Positions 8,740 through 17,609 of a stretch of DNA of 64,000 nucleotides are shown here, one piece after another. Both the position numbers and the translations under genes were made by a program. How positions within the stretch are numbered: position 1 is the first letter of the stretch; the number at the start of each line of letters is the position of its first letter. Origin of the DNA: VXNE01 sp965261535 (GTDB lineage: Bacteria; Pseudomonadota; Gammaproteobacteria; Pseudomonadales; Azotimanducaceae). A model generated the notes under the pieces. It worked only from the letters and a program-made list of their open reading frames with translations. It ran no database searches and had not been told where the DNA came from. The stretch is from NCBI GenBank assembly GCA_965261535.1, contig OZ253469.1, positions 310,001 to 374,000 of the forward strand. The letters are read 5' to 3'.

Positions 8740-8880
8740 TTTGCTGGATTCCATAAGTTGGCGAGCCAGCACCTCTCCGGCGGGCGTGCGGCGGTACCGC
8801 TGGTTCCTGCTCGTGGGCCTGTCCGGCAAGGTCATTTCAATGAGGCCGGCCCCGCGTGCCTGGGACGATATGCTCTGCAA
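8740..8880 (-). pseudogene. C-terminal winged-helix fragment
   Basis: In frame with the hsdM fragment and ahead of it: AGLIEMTLPDRPTSRNQRYR, which matches the end of winged-helix tails in Fic or AAA_4 (RecG-like) proteins. It is likely the last part of a gene that once preceded hsdM. It may instead be read through into the hsdM fragment. Confidence 0.5.
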
Positions 8881-8990
8881 CGAAGTAGAGTCAGCCGCCG
8901 CTAACGGCGTTTAGAATCTACACCGTTTGCGCCCGTGATCTGGCTGAGCTTTGAGGGTGTCGAGGAGCACGTTTCGACGACGGTTGCGGT

Positions 8991-10173
8991 CTAGGTGCGG
9001 CTAGCGGTGACGTAGGCACCCCGGGCGGCCATGAGATCGCGGCGCTTCTCGAACAGGTCGCTCCGGCGGTAAGCGGCCTCCACGCGGTCGCTGTTGACGT
9101 GGGCCAGGGCGAGTTCACACACCTCGCGCGGCACGTCGGTCCGCTCCGCCGCCCAGTCCCGGAAGCTGGAGCGGAACCCGTGCGGGACGGCGCCGACGTC
9201 GAGTTCCCGCAACAGCTTGGAGAGCGTGCTGTCGCTGAACACCCGACCGGTCGGCGAGGGAAACACGAGGCCGCTCTGGTCGGAGATGTGTCGCGCTTCG
9301 TCGAGCACGGCCACCGCGCGGCTGGAGAGAGGCACGCGGTGCTCCAGCTTCGCTTTCATGCGTTCCGGCGGCACGGTCCAAGTGGCCGCGGCGTCGTCCA
9401 CCTCGTCCCATCGCGCACCCCGGACCTCTCCCGAGCGGCAGGTGGTCAGTACGAGGAACTCGAAGGCGAGCGCCATCGCCCGGTGCGCCTTGGATGCGCG
9501 CACCCGCTGGAGCGCTTCGGCGACCTGCGCGTGGGGCAGCGCCCTCTGGTGTTGGCGGCGGACGCTGTTCTTGGGCAGCGCGACGGAGATGGCGTCCCCG
9601 GCGGGGTTGTCCTCGCGGTAGCCCTGCGCGACCGCCCATTTCATGACCGCGCCGATGCGCTGCCGGACGCGCCTTGCGGTCTCCCGCTTGATCGACCAGA
9701 TCGGCAGCAGCACCTCCATGACGTCGGCGGTGCTGATGCGGTCCACGCGCTTCGCGCCGATCTTCGGGACGGCGTAGTCCCGCAGGCTGGCGCGCCACTG
9801 GGCGGCGGACTTGCCACCGTCCTTCCAGTTCTCCGCGTGGATCCCGATGACCTCCTCGACGGCCTGCTCGAAGGTTGGCGCGAGGCTGGCCCGGTCCCGG
9901 GGGTCGCGGCCCTCGGAGACGATGCGGGCGTTGGCAAGCGCCTTCTGCCGCGCGTGCGAGCGTGACGACCGGGTAGGCGCCGAGGCCGACGTTGGCGGCT
10001 CTTCCGTCGAGGCGTATCCTCTGCGCCCAGGACTTGGAGAAGCCGCCGGTGGAGGCAGGTTTCACCAGAAGGCTCAGGCCGTGCCCCCCGCGTCCATCGC
10101 CGTAGCGGCCGGGAACGTTGACGGTGTTGACGAAGGTGGCGGAGAGTCGCTTGAAATCGGTATTCTGGCGGTC
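8991..10173 (-). pseudogene. Tyrosine recombinase (P4-type integrase), one frameshift
   Basis: Site-specific recombinase that would integrate and excise a genomic island. The N-terminal DUF4102-like part reads LSATFVNTVNVPGRYGDG, GGHGLSLLVKP and VNVGL-type VGLGAYPVVTLA; the core and catalytic domain follow in a second frame after about 9958, with RISTADVMEVLLPIWSIKRE, TCRSGEVRGARWDEVD (catalytic Arg), HGFRSSFRDWAAE (H-x-x-R) and a late AHVNSDRVEAAYRRSD (Tyr). A single frameshift separates the halves. The 5' end has a strong GGAGAGGAGG, but no ATG behind it in frame, so the start is also doubtful. Confidence 0.85.
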
Positions 10174-10477
10174 CTCCTCTCCGCCAATACTTATTGTCCA
10201 ACTCTTTCTTTTTACACGTATTACCCGGAAATCAAGACGTATGCTATCCCTAATATCGCAAGCGAATAACGACCGCACCGTCTTGATGCTGGAGCGCGTC
10301 GCGCCGCTCGCGTTAGAGGTTTGGCTTAACTACAACGTCCTCGGCACGCGCATAAGCGGTGCGGTGCTGCGACCCGCGAGACCGAGCCTCGACCTGGCCG
10401 ACATGCGCGATGCATCGGAGATCGCGGCGAAAATGCGCACCGCCGTTCCCATCGTGGATCGTCGGGACCTGTAATCG
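10174..10477. other. Intergenic stretch, AT-richer
   Basis: Lies between the integrase and the ydbS-like gene. The plus strand has an open frame to 10474 ending VPIVDRRDL, with no family I recognise. Base composition around 10190-10260 is clearly more AT-rich than the surroundings, as expected of a divergent promoter region. Confidence 0.35.
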
Positions 10478-11035
10478 GTGTTCGTCAACCCGGAGGTGGC
10501 GCTCGAATCGCTGCCGGGCGCCGCGGAACTGGACTGGCTGGCTCTGGACCCAGCCTTCGTGCGTTGTCTGCAGACCAAGGCGCTGCTGCGTTGGGCGACC
10601 GTAGCGATCGCAGCCGGTGTGGCGAGCGCTCTACGTTTCGTCCTCGACACCCCGGGGGTCGGGCTGGAACTGGTCCTCGCCGGCTGGAGCGTGGTCGTGC
10701 TCGCCGCGGCGCGCGCACTCGTCTGGCCGTTGCTGGACGTGCCGCGCCGCGGCTACGTAGTGCGCGACAAGGACCTCGTCTACAAGGCGGGGGTCCTGTG
10801 GCGGTCGGTCAAGGCCGTACCGTACAACCGCGTGCAGCATGCCGAGACGGCGAGTGGGCCGCTCGATCGTCGCTTCGGTCTCGCTCGGCTCACGGTATTC
10901 ACCGCCGGGGGCCGTGGCGGCGACCTGCGTATCGATGGCCTAGGCAGCGATGTGGCCGAGCGCTTGCGCGCGTTTGTCGCGACGCGCTTGGGCGATCACG
11001 CGTTGGCGGACCCGGACCCGGTGGCCCTTGACTGA
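10478..11035 (+). CDS. PH-domain membrane protein, YdbS-like
   Basis: A 185-residue membrane protein. Two hydrophobic segments (about residues 40-60 and 65-85) are followed by a bacterial PH (bPH_2) domain with GYVVRDKDLVYKAGVLWRSV, VPYNRVQHAETASGPLDRRF, GLARLTVFTAG. This is the usual form of YdbS. It forms a two-gene unit with the larger YdbT-like protein. The role of these pairs is poorly defined; they are envelope proteins and in some bacteria protect against membrane-active compounds. GTG start at 10478. Confidence 0.85.
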   Translation: MFVNPEVALESLPGAAELDWLALDPAFVRCLQTKALLRWATVAIAAGVASALRFVLDTPGVGLELVLAGWSVVVLAAARALVWPLLDVPRRGYVVRDKDLVYKAGVLWRSVKAVPYNRVQHAETASGPLDRRFGLARLTVFTAGGRGGDLRIDGLGSDVAERLRAFVATRLGDHALADPDPVALD

Positions 11036-12533
11036 CCTGAACTGGCAGCGGACCTCGCCGTTCGGCGTCCTGTTTTTCTTCACCAGCGCCATCAAGCGGC
11101 TTACCGGCGTCGCCATGCAGATGGCAGCTTCGGCGGGAGTGGTCGTGGTGGCCTTGCGAAGCGACGGCTTGGGCTGGGCCGTGCTCGCCGTGGTGCTGGT
11201 GCTGGTCCTGCTCCTCGCAACGGCGATCCTGCGCTACTGGTTCTTTCGGTTCGCTTCCGATGGCGACGGTTTGCGCATCCGCCAAGGCGTGTTCCGCAAG
11301 ACCCAACTCGAGATCCGGTTTGACCGCGTGCAGGGCATGGACGTCGAACAGTCACTCGTCGATCGCTTGCTCGGTCTCGCGACCGTGACATTCGAGACCG
11401 CCGGCTCGACGGCGCGAGAGGGACAGCTACCGGCCATTCCCCGGTCTTTCGCGGATACGCTGCGCGAACGCTTCGAACAGCGCAGGCACCAGGTTGCCAC
11501 GCCGGCCCCCGATGGCGAGGCGCCGCCGCTACTCAAACTCGGCGCGTCTGACATGGTCCGCATCGGCTTCACGAGCCGCAACGTCCTCGTCGGCTTGGCG
11601 ATCCTGCCGGTGCTGTTCCAGACCTTTGGCGAAGTGACCGAGGGGTTGGCGACGCGCGCCGTCACGGCGGCCGCCGAAGAACTCCTCGCTCTCGGCCTCT
11701 GGTTCGGCGTGCTCGTGGTGGCGGTGTTGGTGATCGCGGGCGTCACGTTGCTGGCGCTCTTGGCGGTGGCGTCGGCGTTCCTGCGCTTCCACGACTTCGA
11801 ACTCCGCCAGGACGGTTCGGCGTTCCGGTCCCGAGCGGGGCTGCTAACGCGCAAGGAGGTCGTAGTCGAGCGCGCCAAGATCCAGCAGGTGTCGGTCGCG
11901 CAAGGTCTGATCATGGTCCAGATGGGCTGTTGTCGCTTGAAGATGCTCCCGGCGACAAGCGGCGCCCCGTCCGGCAACAACGCGCCGGTCGGCGCACAAA
12001 CGCTGCACGCGCCGCTGGTCGGTGTCCCCAAGCTTGCGGATCTGCGTGCGCGTGTATTCGGCGAGGAAGGCATGCGGCTCAGCCTGCGTCCGGACAATGC
12101 CGGCTTCACGGCAATCTCGCCGTTCTACATCCGCGCCCGGTTGCTGAGCGTGGGCATTCTCCCGGCGCTTGTGGCGACGGCAGCGTTGGTCCCGGCGCTC
12201 GGGCTCGTCGGGCTGCTAGCCCTGGCTTGGCCCCTGCCCGTCCTGCTGGCGGCTTGGCAGGCGTGGCGCAGGCGCGGCTACCTGTTTGACGACGATGGAC
12301 TCGTGAGCCGTCGCGGCCTGCTCGGCTACTCGGTCGATGCGTTCCTGTTCCGCAAGGCGCAGGGCGCCACGGTGCGCCGCTCTCCGCTGCAGCGACGCAA
12401 GGGCCTTGCGAGCCTGACGGTGCACTTGGCCTCCGGCGATCTCACGGTACCGTACCTGGACTTCGCCACGGCCTGCCGACTGCGCGACTACATGCTGTTC
12501 AAGGTCGAATCAAGCCGACGCCGTTGGCACTGA
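11028..12533 (+). CDS. PH-domain membrane protein, YdbT-like
   Basis: A 501-residue membrane protein with three repeats of paired transmembrane helices plus bPH_2 domains: LRIRQGVFRKTQLEIRFDRVQ (first), FRSRAGLLTRKEVVVERAKI (second), and LVSRRGLLGYSVDAFLFRKA (third), each followed by the Q-G pattern of the domain. It starts at TTG 11028, overlapping the stop of the YdbS-like gene, so the two are translated together. Size and domain count agree with YdbT. Confidence 0.85.
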   Translation: MTDLNWQRTSPFGVLFFFTSAIKRLTGVAMQMAASAGVVVVALRSDGLGWAVLAVVLVLVLLLATAILRYWFFRFASDGDGLRIRQGVFRKTQLEIRFDRVQGMDVEQSLVDRLLGLATVTFETAGSTAREGQLPAIPRSFADTLRERFEQRRHQVATPAPDGEAPPLLKLGASDMVRIGFTSRNVLVGLAILPVLFQTFGEVTEGLATRAVTAAAEELLALGLWFGVLVVAVLVIAGVTLLALLAVASAFLRFHDFELRQDGSAFRSRAGLLTRKEVVVERAKIQQVSVAQGLIMVQMGCCRLKMLPATSGAPSGNNAPVGAQTLHAPLVGVPKLADLRARVFGEEGMRLSLRPDNAGFTAISPFYIRARLLSVGILPALVATAALVPALGLVGLLALAWPLPVLLAAWQAWRRRGYLFDDDGLVSRRGLLGYSVDAFLFRKAQGATVRRSPLQRRKGLASLTVHLASGDLTVPYLDFATACRLRDYMLFKVESSRRRWH

Positions 12534-12659
12534 CCCACGCCCGGCTCAAGCAGGCTCAGCGACCTGCGATGACGAGGCGTAGACGCGGTGATGCCAGCGT
12601 AATAGCTCTCCAGGGTCTTGGGACACGCGGCAAGGGGAACCGGATTCCCCACCACCGGA

Positions 12660-12876
12660 TTCACCGGATTCCGGACACACGCATTTTCGGTCCTACAACA
12701 ACTCGTCAAAAATCACCGGATTCCGGACACACGCATTTTCACCGGATTCCGGACACACGCATTTTCGGTCCTACAACAACTCGTCAAAAGTCGCACAGTC
12801 ATCCCACCGGTTTTCCTACAATCGTTCGAGCTGGTCTCGCAACCGCCCGCGAAATCGACATCGCGAGGCGGTCCCG
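12660..12876. repeat. Dispersed repeat, copy A (internally amplified)
   Basis: Contains the unit CGGATTCCGGACACACGCAT, TTTCGGTCCTACAACAACTC and, further on, CACCGGTTTTCCTACAAT. The first part occurs three times in tandem here. The tail (GAATCGACATCGCGAGG-like, 12850-12876) also matches the sequence just upstream of the GFA gene at 21354. Other copies lie at 13795-13915 and 21205-21345. Confidence 0.8.
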
Positions 12877-12979
12877 TCCTCTCGCCCACGAGGCCGTAGC
12901 TGCCTGCCCGGATTCCGGCGCCTGGCTGCCAAGCCAAGCGGGCAATCGGCGACGCCATCCGGCCACGTCTCCCTTGCCA

Positions 12980-13735
12980 CTAGAGCACTCCCGGAAACAG
13001 GGCCGCCCTTTCCCTGGGATAGCCGCTGAAGTTTTCGCGGTACCACTTGCGTCGCCACAACGCCCGCGGCACCAGGTTGGCGACTGTCCACAGAGCGAAG
13101 GCGAGACCCGGCAGCGACCAGGTAAGCAAGGCGAAGCCGATCCACTCAATGATCTCGCCGGAGAGGTTGGGCCAGCAGACGATGTCGAAGGCGCCGCCGG
13201 AAGGCACCACGCCGCGGCCGGCATCTTTGTTGCGCAGATACCGGAGGCGGTAGTCAGCCCAGATATTCAGTGCCGCGCCACCAATGAACAGGGCCAGGCC
13301 GACGATAAAGGCTGGGGCCGTCAGCCATTGATTCGGGTAGTCGGCGGCGTAACCCATGAACCAGCCCAACAAGCCGCCGTTGATCAGGTTAAAAGCGATC
13401 GAAGATATGCACATCATCAACGGCGCCGAGGTGTCGCGCTTCGGCACCAAAACGCACCACACGATGCCCCGGTGACCATAGTGGGCGAGCCAGAGCCCGA
13501 GCACGATATTGCCAACCAGGTGAAGGTTGTCGCTCGCGAGATAGATGGCGGGGAATGTCACCAAGGCTGGCAGTTCAAAAAGGAACCACGCCCACCGGCT
13601 TCTCACCCGCCTACCGATCCCGTCGCCTCCCAACCGTCCGACCGGCTCCCAGCCGGCCAGTCCGGCAGCCAATGCAGGCAAGGCTGCCGCAGCCCATATG
13701 GCGGCGACAGTCAGATGTACCCATGATTGACTCAC
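12980..13735 (-). CDS. Steroid 5-alpha-reductase C-terminal-domain membrane protein
   Basis: A 251-residue integral membrane protein with about six hydrophobic segments. The C-terminal half has the signature of the steroid 5-alpha-reductase / ICMT fold: NIWADYRLRYLRN, VVPSGGAFDIVCWPNLSGEI, EWIGFALLTWS, and a final RRKWYRENFSGYP. These enzymes reduce enone double bonds with NADPH. The substrate here is unknown. The frame continues upstream through the dispersed repeat; the best start is GTG at 13735, where the hydrophobic protein begins. Confidence 0.8.
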   Translation of the reverse strand: MSQSWVHLTVAAIWAAAALPALAAGLAGWEPVGRLGGDGIGRRVRSRWAWFLFELPALVTFPAIYLASDNLHLVGNIVLGLWLAHYGHRGIVWCVLVPKRDTSAPLMMCISSIAFNLINGGLLGWFMGYAADYPNQWLTAPAFIVGLALFIGGAALNIWADYRLRYLRNKDAGRGVVPSGGAFDIVCWPNLSGEIIEWIGFALLTWSLPGLAFALWTVANLVPRALWRRKWYRENFSGYPRERAALFPGVL

Positions 13736-13794
13736 TGCAAAAAACCCCGTCTTCGCGGCTGGCCCGCTTGGACCCGTCGAAGCTGGCGGCAGGT

Positions 13795-13915
13795 TGTTAC
13801 GAATTCCGTACACATACGAATTCCGGACACACGCAATTTCGGTCCTACAACAACCCATCAAAAATCGTAGAGGCATCCCCGCCGGATTTCCTACAAGAAC
13901 CGAAGGTGGTCTCGG
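13795..13915. repeat. Dispersed repeat, copy B
   Basis: Contains AATTCCGGACACACGCAATT, TCGGTCCTACAACAACCCAT and CCGCCGGATTTCCTACAAGA, parallel to copies A and C. It occupies the 5' flank of the reductase gene and could carry its promoter. Confidence 0.75.
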
Positions 13916-14073
13916 ACAAACGGCGGTTTTCGGCGGATTTCACGAGTGGCAGAGTTGGTGGGGGTCGCCGCCAAACCAACTAAAGCCCCGTTCACCGACA
14001 CACAACAATCCGGGCGGGCCAACGCCAGCAACCGCGTGGAGACCGCCACGCCAACCCGCAGGCGACTGTCGGC

Positions 14074-14260
14074 GCGGTGACCGCGGACACTTGGGAGTTC
14101 GTCGACCGGGGCCTGTTGGGCGCGGCGCGGGCGGTGCGGATCGAGTCGGGGGAGCGCGTGCGCGTCGACAGCACGGTGACCCGGACGCACATCCTGGAAC
14201 CTGCGGGTAGCCGCCTGCTCTATGACGGCGTGCGGGTCTTGACGCGGTTGCTGGGCGTTA
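14074..14260 (+). pseudogene. ISNCY-type transposase relic
   Basis: About 62 codons: TADTWEFVDRGLLGAARAVR, GERVRVDSTVTRTHILEPAG and LLYDGVRVLTRLLG. The R-x-D-S-T-V motif with H-x-x-x-P is the first catalytic block of ISNCY-like transposases. Upstream and downstream parts are missing. It abuts and truncates a HAD gene running the other way. Confidence 0.7.
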
Positions 14261-14274
14261 CTAGGGCGGCGTTC

Positions 14275-14567
14275 GGGTCGTTCAAAATCGGTTTACTGTG
14301 TGGTCCTTTAGGATAGGTGACTGCACCGTTCAAGGTAATTGTTGCCGTCTGTGCTAATAGTTGCTCTGCTACAAAACGTTCCACTGCCCGAATGGGACGG
14401 GCGGTTGCGATGACGAGGACGAAACCAAGTCTTGCGCATGTCAACAGAGATCCAGTCTCTGGGTGTACGGATTGGGTTGATGTCAGTAACGTTCCATCCA
14501 GGTCGAAAATCAATGCGGGTTTCAACGCGTGGGTCCTCTTGTTCTTATTCTTCGCCCTTTGTGTCAA
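14275..14567 (-). pseudogene. HAD-superfamily hydrolase, N-terminal fragment
   Basis: Has the HAD motif I ALIFDLDGTLL with the nucleophile Asp, and motif II-like VLVIATARPIRAVERFV, as in Cof-type sugar phosphatases. It ends after ATITLNGAV, where transposase relic sequence begins. Motifs III and IV are missing, so it is inactive. Base composition is lower in GC than its neighbours, which suggests a different origin. Its start is TTG (14567) or a later TTG. Confidence 0.75.
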
Positions 14568-14693
14568 GCAATTGTTCAGGCGGTCATTGTGTCAGGGGTT
14601 AGCGTGCGGCGAACGCGGCCCTGCAACGTCAGGCGTCTTCGGAAAGGGCTTGGTCGGGTTTGCAGCAATGGTCTCGGGTGACACGCCGGATTG

Positions 14694-15119
14694 CTAGTCG
14701 TTCACCAGCCGTTTGCCCATGCTTATCGAGTCGTCCTCGCCGAACCCGAGCGATCGATAGAAGTCCACTGCCCCGGTATTCGACCTCCTGATCTGCAGGT
14801 TGATCTTGGGGCAGCCCAAGGCGCGCAGGCGCTCCTCCGCAGCGTCCATCATGCGGCGTCCGAAACCCTGCCGACGATGGTCTGGAGACACGGCGAGGTA
14901 GTTAATCCACCCGCGATGGCCCTCGTAGCCAGCCATCACTGTGGCTCCGAACTGCCTGCCCGTCATGCCGACGAGGAACAGCTCGCGCTGGACGCGGAGT
15001 TTACGGTGGATGTCCCGCACCGGGTCGTTCCAAGGCACCACTAAGCCGCAGGCGTGCCATAGAGCGACAACCGCCGCCTCGTCGGCGGTGTCGAACGGTC
15101 GAATGTCGAGAGTCGCCAT
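14694..15119 (-). CDS. GNAT N-acetyltransferase
   Basis: A 141-residue acetyltransferase with the acetyl-CoA loop VSPDHRRQGFGRRMMDA and the C-terminal NTGAVDFYRSLGFGEDDSIS typical of the YpeA branch. It transfers acetyl from acetyl-CoA to an amine; the acceptor is unknown. ATG at 15119 follows GGGTGATT; a longer frame to 15170 adds unconserved residues. Confidence 0.85.
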   Translation of the reverse strand: MATLDIRPFDTADEAAVVALWHACGLVVPWNDPVRDIHRKLRVQRELFLVGMTGRQFGATVMAGYEGHRGWINYLAVSPDHRRQGFGRRMMDAAEERLRALGCPKINLQIRRSNTGAVDFYRSLGFGEDDSISMGKRLVND

Positions 15120-15374
15120 GTACCAATCACCCGAGTCAATCGCGGAGATGCTACACGCGATATCAGCCACGGGCGAGGGGACGGCTGCGGTGCCAAACAG
15201 GTCGTTGGGTGATTCATGGGATTCTCCAGGCAGACCACCAATTCTCTACGCTGATCTATCGGATCCTCCTTTGAAAATCCGTAACTACTCACCCCCTACC
15301 CGACCTCATTCCCGAGAGAGCATAGCCTGAAAGGCGTCCCGCGCTATGGGCCACGCGCGTCCGTCGGATATTGC

Positions 15375-15403
15375 TTGACATCATAGCGCCTCATCGCTAT
15401 GGT
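15375..15403 (+). promoter_or_regulatory. Candidate sigma-70 promoter inside the IS66 element
   Basis: A perfect TTGACA at 15375-15380, 17-bp spacer, then TATGGT at 15398-15403. It lies 34 bases ahead of the methyltransferase start and can drive both it and tnpC. Confidence 0.55.
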
Positions 15404-15436
15404 GTGGCCTTCGTACGGATTGCCGGATCTTCTCGA

Positions 15437-16102
15437 TTGGCCTATTTCGGATCGAAGGCGACCTCGGGGCTGTGCCAGCCCATCATTGCCATGATGCCGC
15501 CGCACGACACCTACATCGAGACCCACCTCGGCGGCGGCGCGATCATGAAGCGCAAGCCGGCGGCGCTGCACAACATCGGCATCGACCTCGACGGGCGGGC
15601 TCTGGCGAAGTTCGACTGCGACTACCCCGTGCAACGCATTCACGGCTGCGCGCACCGGTTTCTGGCCGAGTACGACTATCGGGGCTCGGAGCTGGTCTAC
15701 AGCGACCCGCCCTACCTGATGCGCACCCGCACCTCGGGCCGTCGCTATCGCTTCGACTACGGGGAGGCCGACCACGTCGAGCTGCTGGAACTGCTCAAGA
15801 CCCTGCCCTGCCAGGTCATGCTGTCCGGCTATCCCTCGGCGCTGTACGACGGGTTGCTCGGCGGCTGGCGCAGGCTGGAGGTGCAGGTCATGAACCGGGG
15901 CGGGGTGCGCACCGAGAAGCTGTGGTTCAACTTCGTCCCGGACCGGGTGCATTGGGCCAGCCGCGCGGGCCGCAACTTCACCCACCGCCAGACCATCAAG
16001 CGCAAGGCGGCGAGTTGGGGCGGGCGCTACCAGGCGATGCCGCGGGCGGAGCGCCTCGCGGTGCTGGCGGCGATGATGGCGGTCGAGGCCGAGGACGGCT
16101 GA
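15437..16102 (+). CDS. D12-class N6-adenine DNA methyltransferase (passenger of IS66 element)
   Basis: A 221-residue Dam-like methyltransferase. It begins MAYFGSKATSGLC, where FGSK is the SAM-binding start of this class; the GGGA motif is at 32-35 and the catalytic DPPY at residues 90-93. It would methylate adenine in DNA. TTG at 15437 is the start that fits the family; an in-frame ATG-like start further up adds unconserved residues. It lies 10 bases before tnpC, inside the inverted repeats of the element. Such a gene could alter the methylation of the element's own ends; that is inference. Confidence 0.85.
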   Translation: MAYFGSKATSGLCQPIIAMMPPHDTYIETHLGGGAIMKRKPAALHNIGIDLDGRALAKFDCDYPVQRIHGCAHRFLAEYDYRGSELVYSDPPYLMRTRTSGRRYRFDYGEADHVELLELLKTLPCQVMLSGYPSALYDGLLGGWRRLEVQVMNRGGVRTEKLWFNFVPDRVHWASRAGRNFTHRQTIKRKAASWGGRYQAMPRAERLAVLAAMMAVEAEDG

Positions 16103-16111
16103 GCGGCGGCC

Positions 16112-17559
16112 ATGGCCACGGTGAACCGGCAATCGCTGCGCGAGGAGTTCGAGCGCCTGAAGGCGGAGTTCGGGAAACTGTCCGCGGCGGACAAGATGTC
16201 GGCGGAAACGCGCGCGCTGTTCAACGCCCTGCTGATGCTGTTCGAAGTGCTGATGGCGATCTTCATGGAGAAGACCACCCGCAAGGGCGGCCGCAATTCG
16301 AGCATCCCGCCCTCGCAAACGAGCAAGGACGAGACCGCGGCGACCCGGCCCGGCGCCAAGGGCAAGGGCGTGACGCAAAACGATGCGCGGTCGCGCCATA
16401 GCCGCACCGTGACCACCACCGAGGTGGCGGCGGTCGACGCCTGCGCGAACTGCGGCGCCGATCTCGGCGATACGCCGTCGCAGCCCCGGCAACGACGCAC
16501 GCGCATCGACATCCTGTTCGAGAAGGTCGTCCATCACGTCGACGCGCAAGTCAAGGATTGCCCCCGGTGCCGGCAGCGACGGGGCAATTCCCGGCGGACA
16601 TGTGCGGTCCCCTGCAGTACGGCAACGGCCTCAAGGCCTACATGATGAACCTGCTGATCGCCCGGATGGTCCCCCTCGACCGGGTGCTGAAGTCGGTCGA
16701 GACGCTGATCGATGTGGCCATTTCGCCGGCGACGCTGCTGAAGTTCGTGATCCGACTGCATGCGGCGCTGGAACGTTGGGAGGCGACGGCCATCGACGAA
16801 CTGCTCCGCATGCCGGCCTTGAACGCCGACGAGACCTCGCTGCGGGTGGATCGGAAGAACCACTGGATCCATGTCTATTCCGGCGGCGAGATCACCGTCA
16901 AACGCCTGCACCGCAAACGCGGTTGCGAGGCCATCGACGACATCGGCATCATCCCCCGCTACGGCGGTGTCGTGGTGCACGACTGCTGGGCGTCGTATCT
17001 GTCCTACGATCATTGCGGCCACGCGCTTTGCGGCTCGCATCTCCTGCGCGAATTGCAGTTCGTCGTAGACTCCAATCAATACCCTTGGGCCAGGAACATG
17101 AAGCGACTGCTCAAGGAAACCTGCGCCAAGGTGTCGGCGAGCGACGCCAAGCAGGTGACCGAGCGGGAATGCCGGAACCTGCGCAAACGCTATCGAAACA
17201 TCCTCACGCGCGGCGGCAAGGAACTGCCGCCCATCCCCGCCCGGCCCAAGGGCAAACGCGGCAGAATCGCCAAGTCCGATGCGCACAACCTCTGGGAACG
17301 GTTGAAGAAGCACGAACAGGCGGTCTTGCTGTTCGCCGAGGAGTCCACCGTCCCCTTCACAAACAACCGGGCCGAGCGCGACCTTCGAATGAGCAAGGTG
17401 AAACAGAAGGTGTCGGGCTGCTTCCGCACCGAGCGATTTGCCCAAGCCTACTGCCGTATCTCCAGCTACCTGCAAACCATGCGAAACCGCGGATACAATC
17501 CACTCGTCGCCATCCAGATCGCTCTTTCCGGGGAGATCTACGAGCAAGGGGGTGAGTAG
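16112..17559 (+). pseudogene. IS66 transposase TnpC, one frameshift
   Basis: Encodes a TnpC of about 480 residues in two frames. Part one (16112 to about 16585) has a leucine-rich N-terminus, the basic RKGGRNSSIPPSQTSKD segment, and a zinc-finger CANCGADLG...CPRC. Part two (to 17559) has the DDE core: NADETSLRV, VVHDCWASY and NNRAERDLRMSKVKQKVSG. The frame changes in AGCGACGGGGCAATTC near 16585. All catalytic residues are present, so a one-base error or recent mutation is possible. Confidence 0.85.
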
Positions 17560-17609
17560 TTACCTCTCGCCAAACACGTTTTTTAAGCTATTGATTAATA
17601 ATGGTTTAA

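Larger units (their letters stand above)
15281..17563. mobile_element. IS66-family element with a methyltransferase passenger
   Basis: A 2283-bp element bounded by 17-bp perfect inverted repeats: GTAACTACTCACCCCCT at 15281-15297 and its complement at 17547-17563. The GTAA start is typical of IS66 ends. It carries an adenine methyltransferase gene and then tnpC, both on the plus strand; tnpA and tnpB are absent. The 8 bases on either side do not match, so no target duplication is visible. The right end ends four bases after the tnpC stop. Confidence 0.85.

Noticed and set aside
10210..10474. Open frame before the ydbS-like gene
   Set aside because: No recognisable family, no ribosome site; could be chance in GC-rich DNA.
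12660..12800. Could the repeated units be a CRISPR array?
   Set aside because: There are only three units, unequal in spacing, with no unique spacers, and no cas genes nearby.
15344..16549. A 401-codon minus frame opposite the methyltransferase and tnpC
   Set aside because: Composition is that of an antisense shadow; the plus strand encodes recognised proteins.
17564..17571. 8-bp target duplication of the IS66 element
   Set aside because: The flanks GAAAATCC and CTCTCGCC do not match; a duplication may have been lost, but none is visible.
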